DNA of 64,000 bases from Rhizobiales bacterium 2SD (lineage in GTDB: Bacteria; Pseudomonadota; Alphaproteobacteria; Rhizobiales; Beijerinckiaceae), in NCBI GenBank assembly GCA_005502805.1, contig SCMY01000009.1:124001-188000 (forward strand), in the 5' to 3' direction. A program made the position numbers and the translations under genes. Under the pieces are notes generated by a model that was given only the letters and a program-made list of their open reading frames with translations, made no database searches and had not been told where the DNA came from. Positions 1 to 10,371 of the stretch are shown piece after piece; positions within the stretch are counted from its first letter, which is position 1; every line of letters starts with the position of its first letter.

Positions 1-129
1 CGTGCGCCCGGCGTCCTCGAGCGCGGCGGCATCGTGGCTGCGCCGGTTGAGCGAATAAGCGGCGCAAGCGAGCCCGAACGCGACGAGGCCCGCGACGAGG
101 ATGGCAGCGCGGCGCGACCTCCTCAGCAT
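1..129 (-). CDS. N-terminal part of a membrane-anchored protein, cut by the window edge
   Basis: The minus strand has an ATG at 129 preceded by AGGAG about 12 bases upstream and stays open to the window edge (43 codons). The first residues, MLRRSRRAAILVAGLVAFGL, are two to four arginines followed by a hydrophobic stretch, which is a membrane anchor or uncleaved signal segment, and then a hydrophilic region starts. It lies downstream of the HWE kinase on the same strand, so a sensory or periplasmic role is possible, but the fragment is too short to assign a family. Confidence 0.5.
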   Translation of the reverse strand, partial: MLRRSRRAAILVAGLVAFGLACAAYSLNRRSHDAAALEDAGRT

Positions 130-209
130 CGGCGTATCGATCTCCTGCCAGACCCAGCGAGCAAGACTAGCCGGTTTCTCGTCGCCTTAAAGGGCCTGGC
201 GACCAATCG

Positions 210-1304
210 CTAGCTTTCTGCCAGCGCTGCTGTCGGAGCATCGAGGGAAAGCGCAATACCGCCCGGTGCGAAATCGATCTTCGCAGTGCCGCCTAGGTAG
301 CTGCCGAGCACCTTCTCGATCATCTGCGAACCGAAGCCGCGCCGCTGCGGCGGCGTCACCGGCGGTCCGCCGCTCTCCTGCCAGCGGAAATGGAACTCGC
401 CGCCCTGATTGCGCCAGGTGACGTCGACATGGCCGCCCTCCTGCGAGAGCGCGCCGTATTTCACCGCATTGGTGCCGAGCTCGTGCAGCGCGAGCGCCAT
501 CGCCAGCGCGCATTTCGAAGACAGCGTCACCGACGGGCCGTCGATCGCGAGGCGCTCGCCGGAGCGGTGCGGCGACAGCACGACCTCGACCAGCTGCTTG
601 AGATCGGCGCCGTGGCGGCTCGCCATCATCAAGACGTCCTGCGCCGCCGCCAGCGCCTGCAAACGGTCGGAGAGGCGGCGCTTGACCATGTCCAGCGGCT
701 CGTCAGCACCACGCAGCGACTGGTTGACGATGCCCGAGACCATGGCGAGCAGGTTCTTGATGCGATGGTTCAATTCGCCGGCCAGCAGGCGGTAGCGCTC
801 CTCGCCGGCATGCATCTGCGTGATGTCGCGCGAGACCGAGAGGATCGCCTCCGGCTTGCCGTCCGGCCCGATGATCGGCGAGACCTGCACGTCCCAATAG
901 CGCGAATTGCCGGCAGCGGTGTTGGCCTGGCCTTGGAACCGGTAGCTGTGACCAGCCCGGGCTGCCGAGAGCGCGGCCTCGACCTCGGCCTTCCCCGGCC
1001 CTTCCCAGAACTGCGCCCAGGGACAGCCGCGGATCGCCGCGAAATCCGTGACCTCCATCACGCGCTGTCCGCCCTCGCTCATGAACTCGAGTGCGCCGTC
1101 GAGGCCGATCACCTTGATGCAGTCATCCGAGGCCGCCAGCACGGCGCGCAGGAAACGAGCATCCTTGTCGAGCTGTGTCGGCACAGGCGAGCCTTCGAGT
1201 CGGGAGTGAAGACGATACAGTTCGACCGCTAGCGCAGCCTCTGTCAAACGCGCATGTCTTTTGACAAGTCTTGCCGTCATGGTGGCGTGAGACAGCCCCG
1301 CCAC
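210..1304 (-). CDS. PAS domain HWE-family sensor histidine kinase
   Basis: The 364-residue protein has a PAS domain at about residues 47-165 (a PAC-like stretch WDVQVSPIIGPDGKPEAIL ends it) and a C-terminal HWE/HisKA_2 kinase domain. The H-box reads ELNHRIKNLLAMVSGIV with the likely phospho-acceptor His180. The N-box is LHELGTNAVKYGALS and a G-rich GFGSQMIEKVL follows. There is no membrane segment, so it is probably a cytosolic sensor, perhaps of light or redox through the PAS fold. HWE kinases are abundant in Rhizobiales and often act in the general stress response, but no response regulator is encoded here. It is divergent from glpR. An internal ATG at codon 9 is an alternative start. Confidence 0.9.
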   Translation of the reverse strand: MAGLSHATMTARLVKRHARLTEAALAVELYRLHSRLEGSPVPTQLDKDARFLRAVLAASDDCIKVIGLDGALEFMSEGGQRVMEVTDFAAIRGCPWAQFWEGPGKAEVEAALSAARAGHSYRFQGQANTAAGNSRYWDVQVSPIIGPDGKPEAILSVSRDITQMHAGEERYRLLAGELNHRIKNLLAMVSGIVNQSLRGADEPLDMVKRRLSDRLQALAAAQDVLMMASRHGADLKQLVEVVLSPHRSGERLAIDGPSVTLSSKCALAMALALHELGTNAVKYGALSQEGGHVDVTWRNQGGEFHFRWQESGGPPVTPPQRRGFGSQMIEKVLGSYLGGTAKIDFAPGGIALSLDAPTAALAES

Positions 1305-1383
1305 TCCTTAGCCGTCGAACTTTAGATGGTTGACGCTGCCGGCCAGCGCGGTCAGCTTGGCGCCACGTCACGAGGAGCCGGAT

Positions 1384-2187
1384 ATGGAGAGCATCACGCC
1401 ACGCCAGCGCGAGATCGTGGCGCTGGCAAGGGCGCAAGGGCGCGTGAATGTCGAGGATCTCGCGGCGCGCTACGAGGTCAGCGCCCAGACCATCCGCAAG
1501 GACCTGAACCAGCTCTGCGACCAGCGCATCATGTCGCGGGTGCATGGCGGGGCTGTGGTGGCGTCCGGCGTCGAGAACCTCGCCTATGAGGCGCGCCGCT
1601 TCATCGCGCGCGACGAGAAGGCGGCGATCGGCCGGGCTGCGGCGGCGCTGATCCCGAACGACGCTTCGCTCTTCATCAACATCGGCACGACCACCGAGGA
1701 GGTGGCGCGGGCATTGTCGGACCATCACGGCCTGCTGGTCATCACCAACAACCTGCATGTCGCGACGCTGCTCTACCCGCACCAGAATATCGAGGTCATC
1801 GTCGCCGGCGGGCCGGTGCGACGTTCCGATGGCGGCGTGATCGGCGCCGCCGCCGTCGACCTGATCCGCCAGTTCAAGGTCGACTATGCCGTGATCGGCA
1901 CCTCCGCCATCGACGAGGAGGGGGCGCTGCTCGACTTCGATTACCGCGAGGTCCGAGTCTCGCAGGCGATCATCGAGAACGCCCGGCAATGCCTGCTCGT
2001 CGCCGACAGCACCAAGTTCGAGCGCTCCGCGCCGGTGCGCATCGGCCATCTGCGCGAGGTCGACGTCTTCGTCACCGATCGCCTTGGCCCGCCGCCCCTG
2101 CGCGAGCTCTGCCGCAGCGAGGGCATCAAGCTAGTCGAAACCGAAACGCTACCTGAGCATGCTGCATACAGCCGAAACGAAAGTTAG
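1384..2187 (+). CDS. glpR: DeoR-family glycerol-3-phosphate regulon repressor
   Basis: The protein of 267 residues starts MESITPRQREIVALA, with GAGGAG six bases before the ATG at 1384, so this start is preferred over the longer reading from 1330. The N-terminal HTH_DeoR region contains VNVEDLAARYEVSAQTIRKDLNQL and the sugar-phosphate sensing domain carries INIGTTTEEVARAL and VIGTSAIDEEGALLDFD. DeoR proteins of this kind repress glycerol uptake and oxidation and are relieved by glycerol 3-phosphate. It directly precedes glpD and the glycerol transporter, which supports the glpR assignment. A long inverted repeat overlaps its stop codon and is a likely operator. Confidence 0.92.
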   Translation: MESITPRQREIVALARAQGRVNVEDLAARYEVSAQTIRKDLNQLCDQRIMSRVHGGAVVASGVENLAYEARRFIARDEKAAIGRAAAALIPNDASLFINIGTTTEEVARALSDHHGLLVITNNLHVATLLYPHQNIEVIVAGGPVRRSDGGVIGAAAVDLIRQFKVDYAVIGTSAIDEEGALLDFDYREVRVSQAIIENARQCLLVADSTKFERSAPVRIGHLREVDVFVTDRLGPPPLRELCRSEGIKLVETETLPEHAAYSRNES

Positions 2188-2210
2188 AATTTTCACTTTC
2201 ACTTTCGTTT
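2175..2210. promoter_or_regulatory. Candidate GlpR operator upstream of glpD
   Basis: Two perfect 10-base arms, AAACGAAAGT (2175-2184) and ACTTTCGTTT (2201-2210), face each other across 16 bases, and a further CACTTT copy sits between them. The left arm overlaps the glpR stop region. CGAAA/TTTCG-rich repeats are common operators of DeoR-type repressors. A possible promoter, TTGCGC (2216-2221) and TACCGT (2239-2244) with a 17-base spacer, follows at once, so bound repressor could block glpD transcription. Function is inferred from symmetry and position. Confidence 0.55.
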
Positions 2211-2287
2211 TGCCGTTGCGCGCAAGAAAATCACGCTCTACCGTACGTTGAAGAGGCCCTCGCAAGAGTGCCTGCGGGAGGGATCGC

Positions 2288-3823
2288 GTGACGGCTCCGG
2301 TGTTCGACATCGCCATCATCGGCGGCGGCGTGAACGGCTGCGGCATCGCCCGCGATGCGGCGGGGCGCGGAGCCTCGGTCGTGCTGTTCGAGCAGGGCGA
2401 TCTCGCCAGCGCGACCTCCTCGGCCTCGACCAAGCTGATCCATGGCGGCTTGCGCTATCTCGAGCACTATGAATTCCGGCTGGTGCGCGAAGCTCTGACC
2501 GAGCGCGAGGTGATGTGGCGCGCCGCGCCGCACATCATCCGCCCCCTGCGCTTCGTGCTGCCACATCATGCGGGCCTCCGGCCCTGGTGGATGCTGCGGC
2601 TCGGGCTCTTCCTCTACGATCATCTCGGCGGCCGCAAGCTGCTGCCGGCGACGCGCTCGCTCGATCTCAGGCGCGACGCCGCCGGCGAGCCGCTGCAGCC
2701 GCGCTTCGACCGCGCCTTCGAATATTCCGATTGCTGGGTGGAGGATGCCCGCCTCGTCGTGCTCAATGCCCGCGATGCGGCCGAGCACGGCGCCAGGATT
2801 CTGCCACGCACCAAGGTGATCGGCGCGCGCCGCCAGGGCGATCTCTGGGTGGTCACGACCGAAGGTCCCGGCGGCGTCCGGGCCGAGACGAGCGCACGCG
2901 TGCTGGTCAATGCTGCCGGCCCCTGGGTCGCCGATGTGCTCAACGGCATCGTCGCCAGCAACCGCCCGGCCTCGGTGCGGCTGGTCCAGGGCAGCCATAT
3001 CGTCGTGCCGCGCCTGTTCGAGCACGATCGCTGCTACATCTTCCAGAACGCCGACGGCCGCATCATCTTCGCCATCCCCTATGAGGGCGACCTGACCCTG
3101 ATCGGCACCACCGACAAGGACTATGACGGCGACCCGGCCAAGGTCGCGGCCAGCGAGGACGAGATCGCCTATCTCTGCGCCGCGGCGAGCGAGTATTTCC
3201 GCAAGCCGATCAAGCGCGAGGACGTGGTCTGGACCTATTCCGGCGTGCGGCCGCTCTATGACGACGGCGCCAGCAAGGCGCAGGAAGCGACGCGCGACTA
3301 TGTGCTGACGCTGGACGAGCCCGCCGGCTCGGCACCGCTTCTTTCGGTCTTCGGCGGCAAGATCACCACGGCCCGCCGGCTGGCGGAGGCTGCAGTCGAG
3401 AAGCTGTCCGCGGCGGTTCCGGCCCTGCGCAAGCCATCCTGGACGGCCGCCGCGCATCTGCCCGGCGGCGATTTCCCGGTCGAGGGCTTCGAGGGGCTGG
3501 TCGAGCGCATCGCTTCAGCCCGCCCCTGGCTCGACCGCAAGCTGGCGCGCCGGCTCGCCCGCGCCTACGGCACCCGCGCCGAGACACTGCTCGAAGGCGC
3601 CAAGGCGATGGCCGATCTCGGCGGTGTCTTCGGCGCCGACCTGACCGAGCGCGAAGTCGCCTGGCTGATGAGCCAGGAATGGGCGGTGAGCGCCGAGGAC
3701 GTGCTGTTCCGGCGCAGCAAGCTCGGCCTGCGCTTCTCGCCCGAGCAGCGCCGGGCGCTCGACGACTACATGGCGACGAAGGCTTCGCCACCCGCTTCCG
3801 CCAGGATGGAGGCGCGCGGATGA
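2288..3823 (+). CDS. glpD: Aerobic glycerol-3-phosphate dehydrogenase
   Basis: The 511-residue flavoprotein oxidises sn-glycerol 3-phosphate to dihydroxyacetone phosphate and passes electrons to the quinone pool at the inner membrane. The N-terminal FAD dinucleotide fold IAIIGGGVNGCGIARDAAGRG is followed by the family stretch SSASTKLIHGGLRYLE. The C-terminal DAO_C domain includes FGGKITTARRLAEAAVEKL. The start is a GTG at 2288 after a GGGAGG-like site. The stop overlaps the start of glpS (ATGA), so it heads the glycerol operon. A glycerol kinase gene is not in the window. Confidence 0.96.
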   Translation: MTAPVFDIAIIGGGVNGCGIARDAAGRGASVVLFEQGDLASATSSASTKLIHGGLRYLEHYEFRLVREALTEREVMWRAAPHIIRPLRFVLPHHAGLRPWWMLRLGLFLYDHLGGRKLLPATRSLDLRRDAAGEPLQPRFDRAFEYSDCWVEDARLVVLNARDAAEHGARILPRTKVIGARRQGDLWVVTTEGPGGVRAETSARVLVNAAGPWVADVLNGIVASNRPASVRLVQGSHIVVPRLFEHDRCYIFQNADGRIIFAIPYEGDLTLIGTTDKDYDGDPAKVAASEDEIAYLCAAASEYFRKPIKREDVVWTYSGVRPLYDDGASKAQEATRDYVLTLDEPAGSAPLLSVFGGKITTARRLAEAAVEKLSAAVPALRKPSWTAAAHLPGGDFPVEGFEGLVERIASARPWLDRKLARRLARAYGTRAETLLEGAKAMADLGGVFGADLTEREVAWLMSQEWAVSAEDVLFRRSKLGLRFSPEQRRALDDYMATKASPPASARMEARG

Positions 3824-4905
3824 GCCTGACGCTGGACAGTATCGGCCTGACGCGCGGCGCGCAGACCCTGCTCGCCGACATCTCGCTGACGCTGGAGAAA
3901 GGCTCGCTCAACGTGCTGCTCGGCGCGACGCTCGCCGGCAAGACCTCGCTGATGCGGCTGATGGCGGGACTCGACGCGCCCAGCAGCGGCAAGGTTCTGA
4001 TCGAGGGCCGCGACGTCACCGGGCTGCCGGTCCAGAAGCGCAATGTCGCGATGGTCTACCAGCAGTTCATCAACTACCCCGCGCTGTCGGTCTACGAGAA
4101 CATCGCCTCGCCGCTCAGAGTAGCCGGCCTGCCGGCGAACGAGATCGAGGCCCGTGTGAAGAGCGCCGCGGCGCTACTGCGGCTCGAGCCCTATCTCCAG
4201 CGCAAGCCGCTCGAACTCTCCGGCGGCCAGCAGCAGCGCACCGCGATCGCCCGCGCGCTGGTCAAGCGCGCCGAGCTTGTTCTGCTCGACGAGCCGCTCG
4301 CCAATCTCGACTACAAGCTCCGCGAGGAACTGCGCGAGGAATTGCCGCGCATCTTCGCCGAATCCGGCGCGATCTTCGTCTACGCCACCACCGAGCCGAG
4401 CGAGGCGCTGCTGCTCGGCGGCAATACCGCGACCCTGTTCCAGGGCAAGGTCACGCAATTCGGGCCGACCGCGCAGGTCTATCGCCAGCCTGACGACCTC
4501 GTCACCGCGCAGGTTTTCTCCGACCCGCCGCTCAACACGCTGTCGGGGACCAAGCAGGGCGGCGAGGTCAGGCTCTCGACCGGCCAGAGCATCCCGGCGA
4601 CCGGGGCTTTCGCCAGCGTGCCAGATGGCGCCTACACGATCAGCTTTCGCGCCCATCATCTCGCGCTCGACGCGCTGCCCGCCCCGGCGATCGAGCTCAA
4701 GGCGAATGTCTCCGTCTCGGAGATCACCGGCTCGGAATCCTATGTCCATCTCGACGTCGGCGAGCATCGCCTGGTCGCGCTGGTGCCGGGCGTGCGACGC
4801 CTCGAACCGGGCGCGGCCGTGACCGCCTGGCTCGATCCCGCCCGCATCTTCCTGTTCGACGCCGCCGGCAGGCTGGCGGCGGCGGCTCCGGCAAAGGCGG
4901 CGTGA
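3820..4905 (+). CDS. glpS: Glycerol ABC transporter ATP-binding protein GlpS
   Basis: The 361-residue ATPase belongs to the CUT1/MalK-like group. It has a Walker A GATLAGKTSLM, a full signature LSGGQQQRTAIARAL, a Walker B LVLLDEPLANLD and a C-terminal TOBE-like regulatory domain. The ATG at 3820 overlaps the glpD stop, which is why the longer in-frame extension from 3679 is not used. It pairs with the second ATPase that follows, matching the two-ATPase glpSTPQV glycerol importers described in Rhizobium leguminosarum. Its role is to power glycerol uptake through the GlpPQ channel. Confidence 0.92.
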   Translation: MSLTLDSIGLTRGAQTLLADISLTLEKGSLNVLLGATLAGKTSLMRLMAGLDAPSSGKVLIEGRDVTGLPVQKRNVAMVYQQFINYPALSVYENIASPLRVAGLPANEIEARVKSAAALLRLEPYLQRKPLELSGGQQQRTAIARALVKRAELVLLDEPLANLDYKLREELREELPRIFAESGAIFVYATTEPSEALLLGGNTATLFQGKVTQFGPTAQVYRQPDDLVTAQVFSDPPLNTLSGTKQGGEVRLSTGQSIPATGAFASVPDGAYTISFRAHHLALDALPAPAIELKANVSVSEITGSESYVHLDVGEHRLVALVPGVRRLEPGAAVTAWLDPARIFLFDAAGRLAAAAPAKAA

Positions 4906-4906
4906 G

Positions 4907-6001
4907 ATGGCCAGGATCACGCTCGACAAGCTGGCCCATTCCTACAAGCCCGATCCGCAGGGACCGCAGGACTATGCCCTGCGCGAGGTCGACCATGTCT
5001 GGCGCCAGGGCGGCGCCTATGCCCTGCTTGGCCCCTCCGGCTGCGGCAAGACCACGCTGCTCAACATCATCTCCGGCCTCGTCGTGCCGACGCGCGGGCG
5101 CATCCTGTTCGACGACAAGGACGTGACGCAGCTGCCGACCGAGGCCCGCAACATCGCCCAGGTCTTCCAGTTCCCGGTCGTCTACGACACGATGACGGTG
5201 CGCGAGAACCTCGCTTTCCCCCTGAAGAACCGCGGCGTCCCGAAAGCGCAGATCGAGGCTCGCGTCGCCGAGATCGCCGGCCTGCTCGACCTGACCTCGG
5301 CGCTCGACCGCAAGGCGAGCCGGCTCGGCGCCGACGCCAAGCAGAAGATCTCGCTCGGGCGCGGGCTGGTGCGGCCGGACGTCGCCGCGATCCTGTTCGA
5401 CGAGCCTTTGACCGTCATCGACCCGCATCTGAAATGGCAGTTGCGCTCGATGCTGAAGGAGCTGCACCGCAAGCTCGACATCACCATGATCTACGTCACC
5501 CACGACCAGACGGAGGCGCTGACCTTCGCCGACACGGTGGTGGTGATGCATGATGGCGGCGTCGTGCAAACCGGCACGCCCGAGGAGCTGTTCCAGCACC
5601 CGGCCCACACCTTCGTCGGCCATTTCATCGGCTCGCCCGGCATGAACGTGCTGCCCTGCAAGGTCGAAGGCGCGCAGGCGAGCCTCGCCGGGCAGGCAAT
5701 CGCTCTAGCCCGGCACTATCCGGCCCTCGCCGGCAAGGTCGAGCTCGGCATCCGGCCGGAATATGCGACGTTGGCACCGCGCGGCGCCGGCCTGCCGGTC
5801 AGGATCACCAGGATCGACGATATCGGCCGCGCCCGCATCGCCCGCGTCGAACTCGACGGCCTGAAACTCGCCGCGAGCGTGCCGGAGGGCGCGAGCTTCG
5901 ATGGCGACCAGGCCGCGCTCGCACTGCAGGCCGGCCAGATCCACATCTACAGCGACGGCCATCTGGTGAAGGGTGACGCACTGCCAGGAGGCCAGCCATG
6001 A
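4907..6001 (+). CDS. glpT: Glycerol ABC transporter ATP-binding protein GlpT
   Basis: The 364-residue ATPase has a canonical Walker A LGPSGCGKTTLLN, Walker B AAILFDEPLTVID and H-loop YVTHDQTEAL. The signature region, however, reads RLGADAKQKISLGRGL in place of LSGGQ, so one of the two composite ATP sites in a GlpS-GlpT heterodimer is probably degenerate. A C-terminal TOBE-like region ends with SDGHLVKGDALPGG. It starts one base after the glpS stop and its own stop overlaps the glpP start (ATGA). The name refers to the ABC glycerol system and not to the unrelated E. coli antiporter GlpT. Confidence 0.91.
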   Translation: MARITLDKLAHSYKPDPQGPQDYALREVDHVWRQGGAYALLGPSGCGKTTLLNIISGLVVPTRGRILFDDKDVTQLPTEARNIAQVFQFPVVYDTMTVRENLAFPLKNRGVPKAQIEARVAEIAGLLDLTSALDRKASRLGADAKQKISLGRGLVRPDVAAILFDEPLTVIDPHLKWQLRSMLKELHRKLDITMIYVTHDQTEALTFADTVVVMHDGGVVQTGTPEELFQHPAHTFVGHFIGSPGMNVLPCKVEGAQASLAGQAIALARHYPALAGKVELGIRPEYATLAPRGAGLPVRITRIDDIGRARIARVELDGLKLAASVPEGASFDGDQAALALQAGQIHIYSDGHLVKGDALPGGQP

Positions 6002-6897
6002 AGCCGGTCAACCAGAAGGCCTGGCTGCTCGTCCTGCCGGTGCTGCTGATCGTCGCCTTCTCGGCGGTGATCCCGCTGATGACGGTAGTGAACTACTCGG
6101 TCCAGGATTCCTTCGGCAACAACCAGTTCTTCTGGAACGGCGTCGGCTGGTTCGCCGAACTGCTCGATCCGAAGAGCGATCTCGGCTCGCGCTTCTACGA
6201 CTCGCTCTGGCGCAACCTCGCCTTCTCCGCGATCATCTTGGCCATCGAGATCCCGCTCGGCATCCTGGTCGCATTGTCGATGCCGCGCGAGGGCTGGACT
6301 GTCTCGGCCACGCTCGTCCTGATGGCGCTGCCGCTGCTGATCCCGTGGAACGTGGTCGGCACGATCTGGCAGATCTTCGCACGCGGCGACATCGGCCTGT
6401 TCGGCGCGGCGGTGAACGGCCTCGGCATCGACTACAACTACGTCGCCAACCCGGTCGCGGCCTGGGTCACCATCATCGTGATGGATGTCTGGCACTGGAC
6501 CTCGCTGGTCGCCCTGCTCTGCTATGCCGGCCTGAAGTCGATTCCGGACGCCTATTACCAGGCGGCGCGCATCGATGGCGCCTCGCGCTGGGCCGTGTTC
6601 CGCACCATCCAGCTGCCGAAGATGAACCGCGTGCTGCTGATCGCCGTGCTGCTGCGCTTCATGGACTCCTTCATGATCTACACCGAGCCCTTCGTCGTCA
6701 CCGGCGGCGGCCCCGGCAATTCGACGACCTTCCTGTCGATCGAGCTGGTGAAGCTGGCGCTGGGCCAATTCGACCTCGGCAAGGCCGCGGCGCTCTCGAT
6801 CGTCTACAACCTGATCATCCTCGCGGTCTGCTGGGTGTTCTACACGGTGATGACCACCGCCGATGCGCGGGCCGACTCTGACGCAGGGAGGGCCTGA
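5998..6897 (+). CDS. glpP: Glycerol ABC transporter permease GlpP
   Basis: The 299-residue inner-membrane permease has an N-terminal membrane segment (AWLLVLPVLLIVAFSAVIPL) and several later ones. The EAA loop that docks on the ATPase is visible as YYQAARIDGASRWAVFRTIQLP. This is the MalF-like member of the binding-protein-dependent permease pair. It overlaps glpT by four bases and glpQ by one base, which suggests translational coupling and matched stoichiometry in the importer. Confidence 0.93.
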   Translation: MKPVNQKAWLLVLPVLLIVAFSAVIPLMTVVNYSVQDSFGNNQFFWNGVGWFAELLDPKSDLGSRFYDSLWRNLAFSAIILAIEIPLGILVALSMPREGWTVSATLVLMALPLLIPWNVVGTIWQIFARGDIGLFGAAVNGLGIDYNYVANPVAAWVTIIVMDVWHWTSLVALLCYAGLKSIPDAYYQAARIDGASRWAVFRTIQLPKMNRVLLIAVLLRFMDSFMIYTEPFVVTGGGPGNSTTFLSIELVKLALGQFDLGKAAALSIVYNLIILAVCWVFYTVMTTADARADSDAGRA

Positions 6898-7694
6898 TGC
6901 GCGGCGGCCGGCTGATCCTTGCTCTCTATCTCATCGCGCTGATGTTGCCGATCTATTGGCTCGTCAACATGAGCTTCAAGACCAACACCGAGATCACCAA
7001 CGCGCTGACGCTCTGGCCGCGGACCTTCACATTCGACAACTACGCCAAGATCTTCACCGATCCGAGCTGGTACAACGGCTACATCAACTCGCTGCAGTAC
7101 GTCGCACTGAACACCCTGCTCTCGCTCGCCTTCGCGCTGCCGGCGGCCTACGCCTTCTCGCGCTACCGCTTTCTCGGCGACAAGCACCTGTTCTTCTGGC
7201 TGCTGTCGAACCGGATGGCGCCGCCGGCGGTGTTCGCCCTACCCTTCTTCAACCTCTATTCGGCGATCGGCCTGTTCGACACGCCGCTCGCGGTGGCCCT
7301 CGCGCATTGCCTGTTCAACGTGCCGCTGGCGGTCTGGATCCTCGAAGGCTTCATGTCCGGCGTGCCGCGCGAGATCGACGAGACCGCGGCGATCGACGGC
7401 TATTCCTTCCCGCGCTTCTTCACGAAGATCTTCATGCCGCTGATCGCGTCGGGCATCGGCGTCGCCGCCTTCTTCTGCTTCATGTTCTCCTGGGTCGAAT
7501 TGCTGCTGGCGCGCACGCTGACCAGCGTCAGCGCCAAGCCGATCGCCGCGACCATGACCAGAACGGTCTCGGCCGCCGGCATGGACTGGGGCGTGCTCGC
7601 CGCGGCCGGCGTGCTGACGCTGATCCCCGGCGCGCTCGTGATCTGGTTCGTCCGCAACTACATCGCCAAGGGCTTCGCCCTGGGGAGGGTGTGA
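6897..7694 (+). CDS. glpQ: Glycerol ABC transporter permease GlpQ
   Basis: The 265-residue protein is the MalG-like second permease, with about six membrane segments starting LILALYLIALMLPIYWLVNM. Its EAA loop reads EIDETAAIDGYSFPRFFTKIFMP. It overlaps the glpP stop (TGATG) and the start of the next gene in the same way. With GlpP it forms the membrane channel for glycerol. Confidence 0.93.
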   Translation: MRGGRLILALYLIALMLPIYWLVNMSFKTNTEITNALTLWPRTFTFDNYAKIFTDPSWYNGYINSLQYVALNTLLSLAFALPAAYAFSRYRFLGDKHLFFWLLSNRMAPPAVFALPFFNLYSAIGLFDTPLAVALAHCLFNVPLAVWILEGFMSGVPREIDETAAIDGYSFPRFFTKIFMPLIASGIGVAAFFCFMFSWVELLLARTLTSVSAKPIAATMTRTVSAAGMDWGVLAAAGVLTLIPGALVIWFVRNYIAKGFALGRV

Positions 7695-7972
7695 TGGAAC
7701 TTAACTGGATGGCCTGGACCTGGCAGACCGGCGTCTTCTTCGCCGGGATCGCCAGTCTCCTTCTGATCCTGACCCTGCTCGCGGTGTTTCGGCCCGAGAC
7801 CGAGCGGGTCGGCGTGCTGGGGATCGCCACCACCCGCGGCGACCGGCTCTTCATCTCGCTGCTCGGCAGCGCCTTCATTCACCTCGCCTGGCTCGGCATC
7901 GTCGGCCAGCCGCTGTGGTGGGCTTCCGGCCTCGCGCTCCTCTATGCCGCAGCGGTGTTCCGCTTCGTCTGA
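7694..7972 (+). CDS. Small DUF2160-type membrane protein of the glycerol transporter
   Basis: The 92-residue protein has three predicted membrane segments: around TGVFFAGIASLLLILTLLAV, around LFISLLGSAFIHLAWLGIV, and a C-terminal ASGLALLYAAAVFRF. A charged loop (RPETERVGVLGIATTRGDR) separates the first two. It matches the small membrane proteins (DUF2160) that sit between glpQ and glpV in rhizobial glycerol operons. Its exact task is unknown; it may stabilise the permease or aid coupling to the binding protein. The start overlaps the glpQ stop by one base. Confidence 0.85.
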   Translation: MELNWMAWTWQTGVFFAGIASLLLILTLLAVFRPETERVGVLGIATTRGDRLFISLLGSAFIHLAWLGIVGQPLWWASGLALLYAAAVFRFV

Positions 7973-8003
7973 GGGGCTCGAGCCCAAGAACAAGAAACGA
8001 CCG

Positions 8004-8019
8004 GCCCCGCAGAAGGGGC
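8004..8019 (+). promoter_or_regulatory. Small GC hairpin between the permease genes and glpV
   Basis: GCCCC (8004-8008) and GGGGC (8015-8019) can pair around a six-base loop in the 80-base gap ahead of glpV. There is no U-run, so it is not a clear terminator. Such hairpins often set segmental mRNA stability, so that the binding protein is made in excess over the permeases. The evidence is the repeat alone. Confidence 0.3.
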
Positions 8020-8052
8020 GGCATTCCAAAACGGGAACATCGGAGGACAACG

Positions 8053-9810
<1,758 letters not shown>

Positions 9811-9840
9811 GCCCCCTCCTCCCGGCTCACAAGCGCGAAA

Positions 9841-9874
9841 GGGGCGCGGCAGCAATGCCGCGCCCCCGATTTTT
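9841..9874 (+). terminator. Strong intrinsic terminator of the glycerol operon
   Basis: An 11-base perfect stem, GGGGCGCGGCA (9841-9851) with TGCCGCGCCCC (9856-9866), closes a GCAA tetraloop and is followed by CGATTTTT. It lies 30 bases after the glpV stop. It can also act weakly in the opposite direction for the convergent VOC gene. Confidence 0.9.
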
Positions 9875-9897
9875 GAATCTCTATTGCTCGGCCGGCA

Positions 9898-10302
9898 TTA
9901 TGACTGCGTCGCGCTCTCATCCATCCACATCACCTCCCAGACATGACCATCGAGGTCCTGGAAGCCGTGGGCGTACATGAAACCGTAATCCTTCGGCTCA
10001 CTGAAGGTCGTGCCACCAGCGGCGAGCGCGGCCGAAACGATCTCATCGACTGCCTCGCGGCTGTCGCGCGACAGTGCGGTCAGAACCTCCAGCGACTGGC
10101 TGGTGTCGGCGATCGGCTTCGGCGAGAAGCCGGCGAATTTCTCATGGGTCAGCAGCATCGCGAAGATCGTGTCGCTGATCACCATGCAGGCGGCGGTGTC
10201 GTCGGTGAATTGCGGGTTGAAGGAGAAGCCGAGCGCCTCGAAGAAGGCCATCGACTTCTTGAGATCCTTCACCGGCAGGTTGACGAAGATCATCTGGGGC
10301 AT
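9898..10302 (-). CDS. VOC-superfamily (glyoxalase/bleomycin-resistance-like) protein
   Basis: The 134-residue protein has the single-domain VOC pattern: FVNLPVKDLKKSMAFFEALGF at the start, a DTIFAMLL strand, and the closing FQDLDGHVWEVMWMD. It resembles the lactoylglutathione-lyase-like VOC proteins common in soil bacteria, and the substrate cannot be told. It is transcribed in the same direction as the MarR gene upstream and may share a promoter with it. A detoxification role is inferred. Confidence 0.85.
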   Translation of the reverse strand: MPQMIFVNLPVKDLKKSMAFFEALGFSFNPQFTDDTAACMVISDTIFAMLLTHEKFAGFSPKPIADTSQSLEVLTALSRDSREAVDEIVSAALAAGGTTFSEPKDYGFMYAHGFQDLDGHVWEVMWMDESATQS

Positions 10303-10371
10303 GTTGTGCTCCTTGTGTCGGCACCGTCTTTGTGGATGCGATGGCCAATGGGCCGGGGCGATGTGGCGCGG

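Noticed and set aside
10142..10348. A 68-codon minus-strand frame inside the VOC gene
   Set aside because: Overlaps the VOC start in another frame; no signs of coding use of its own.
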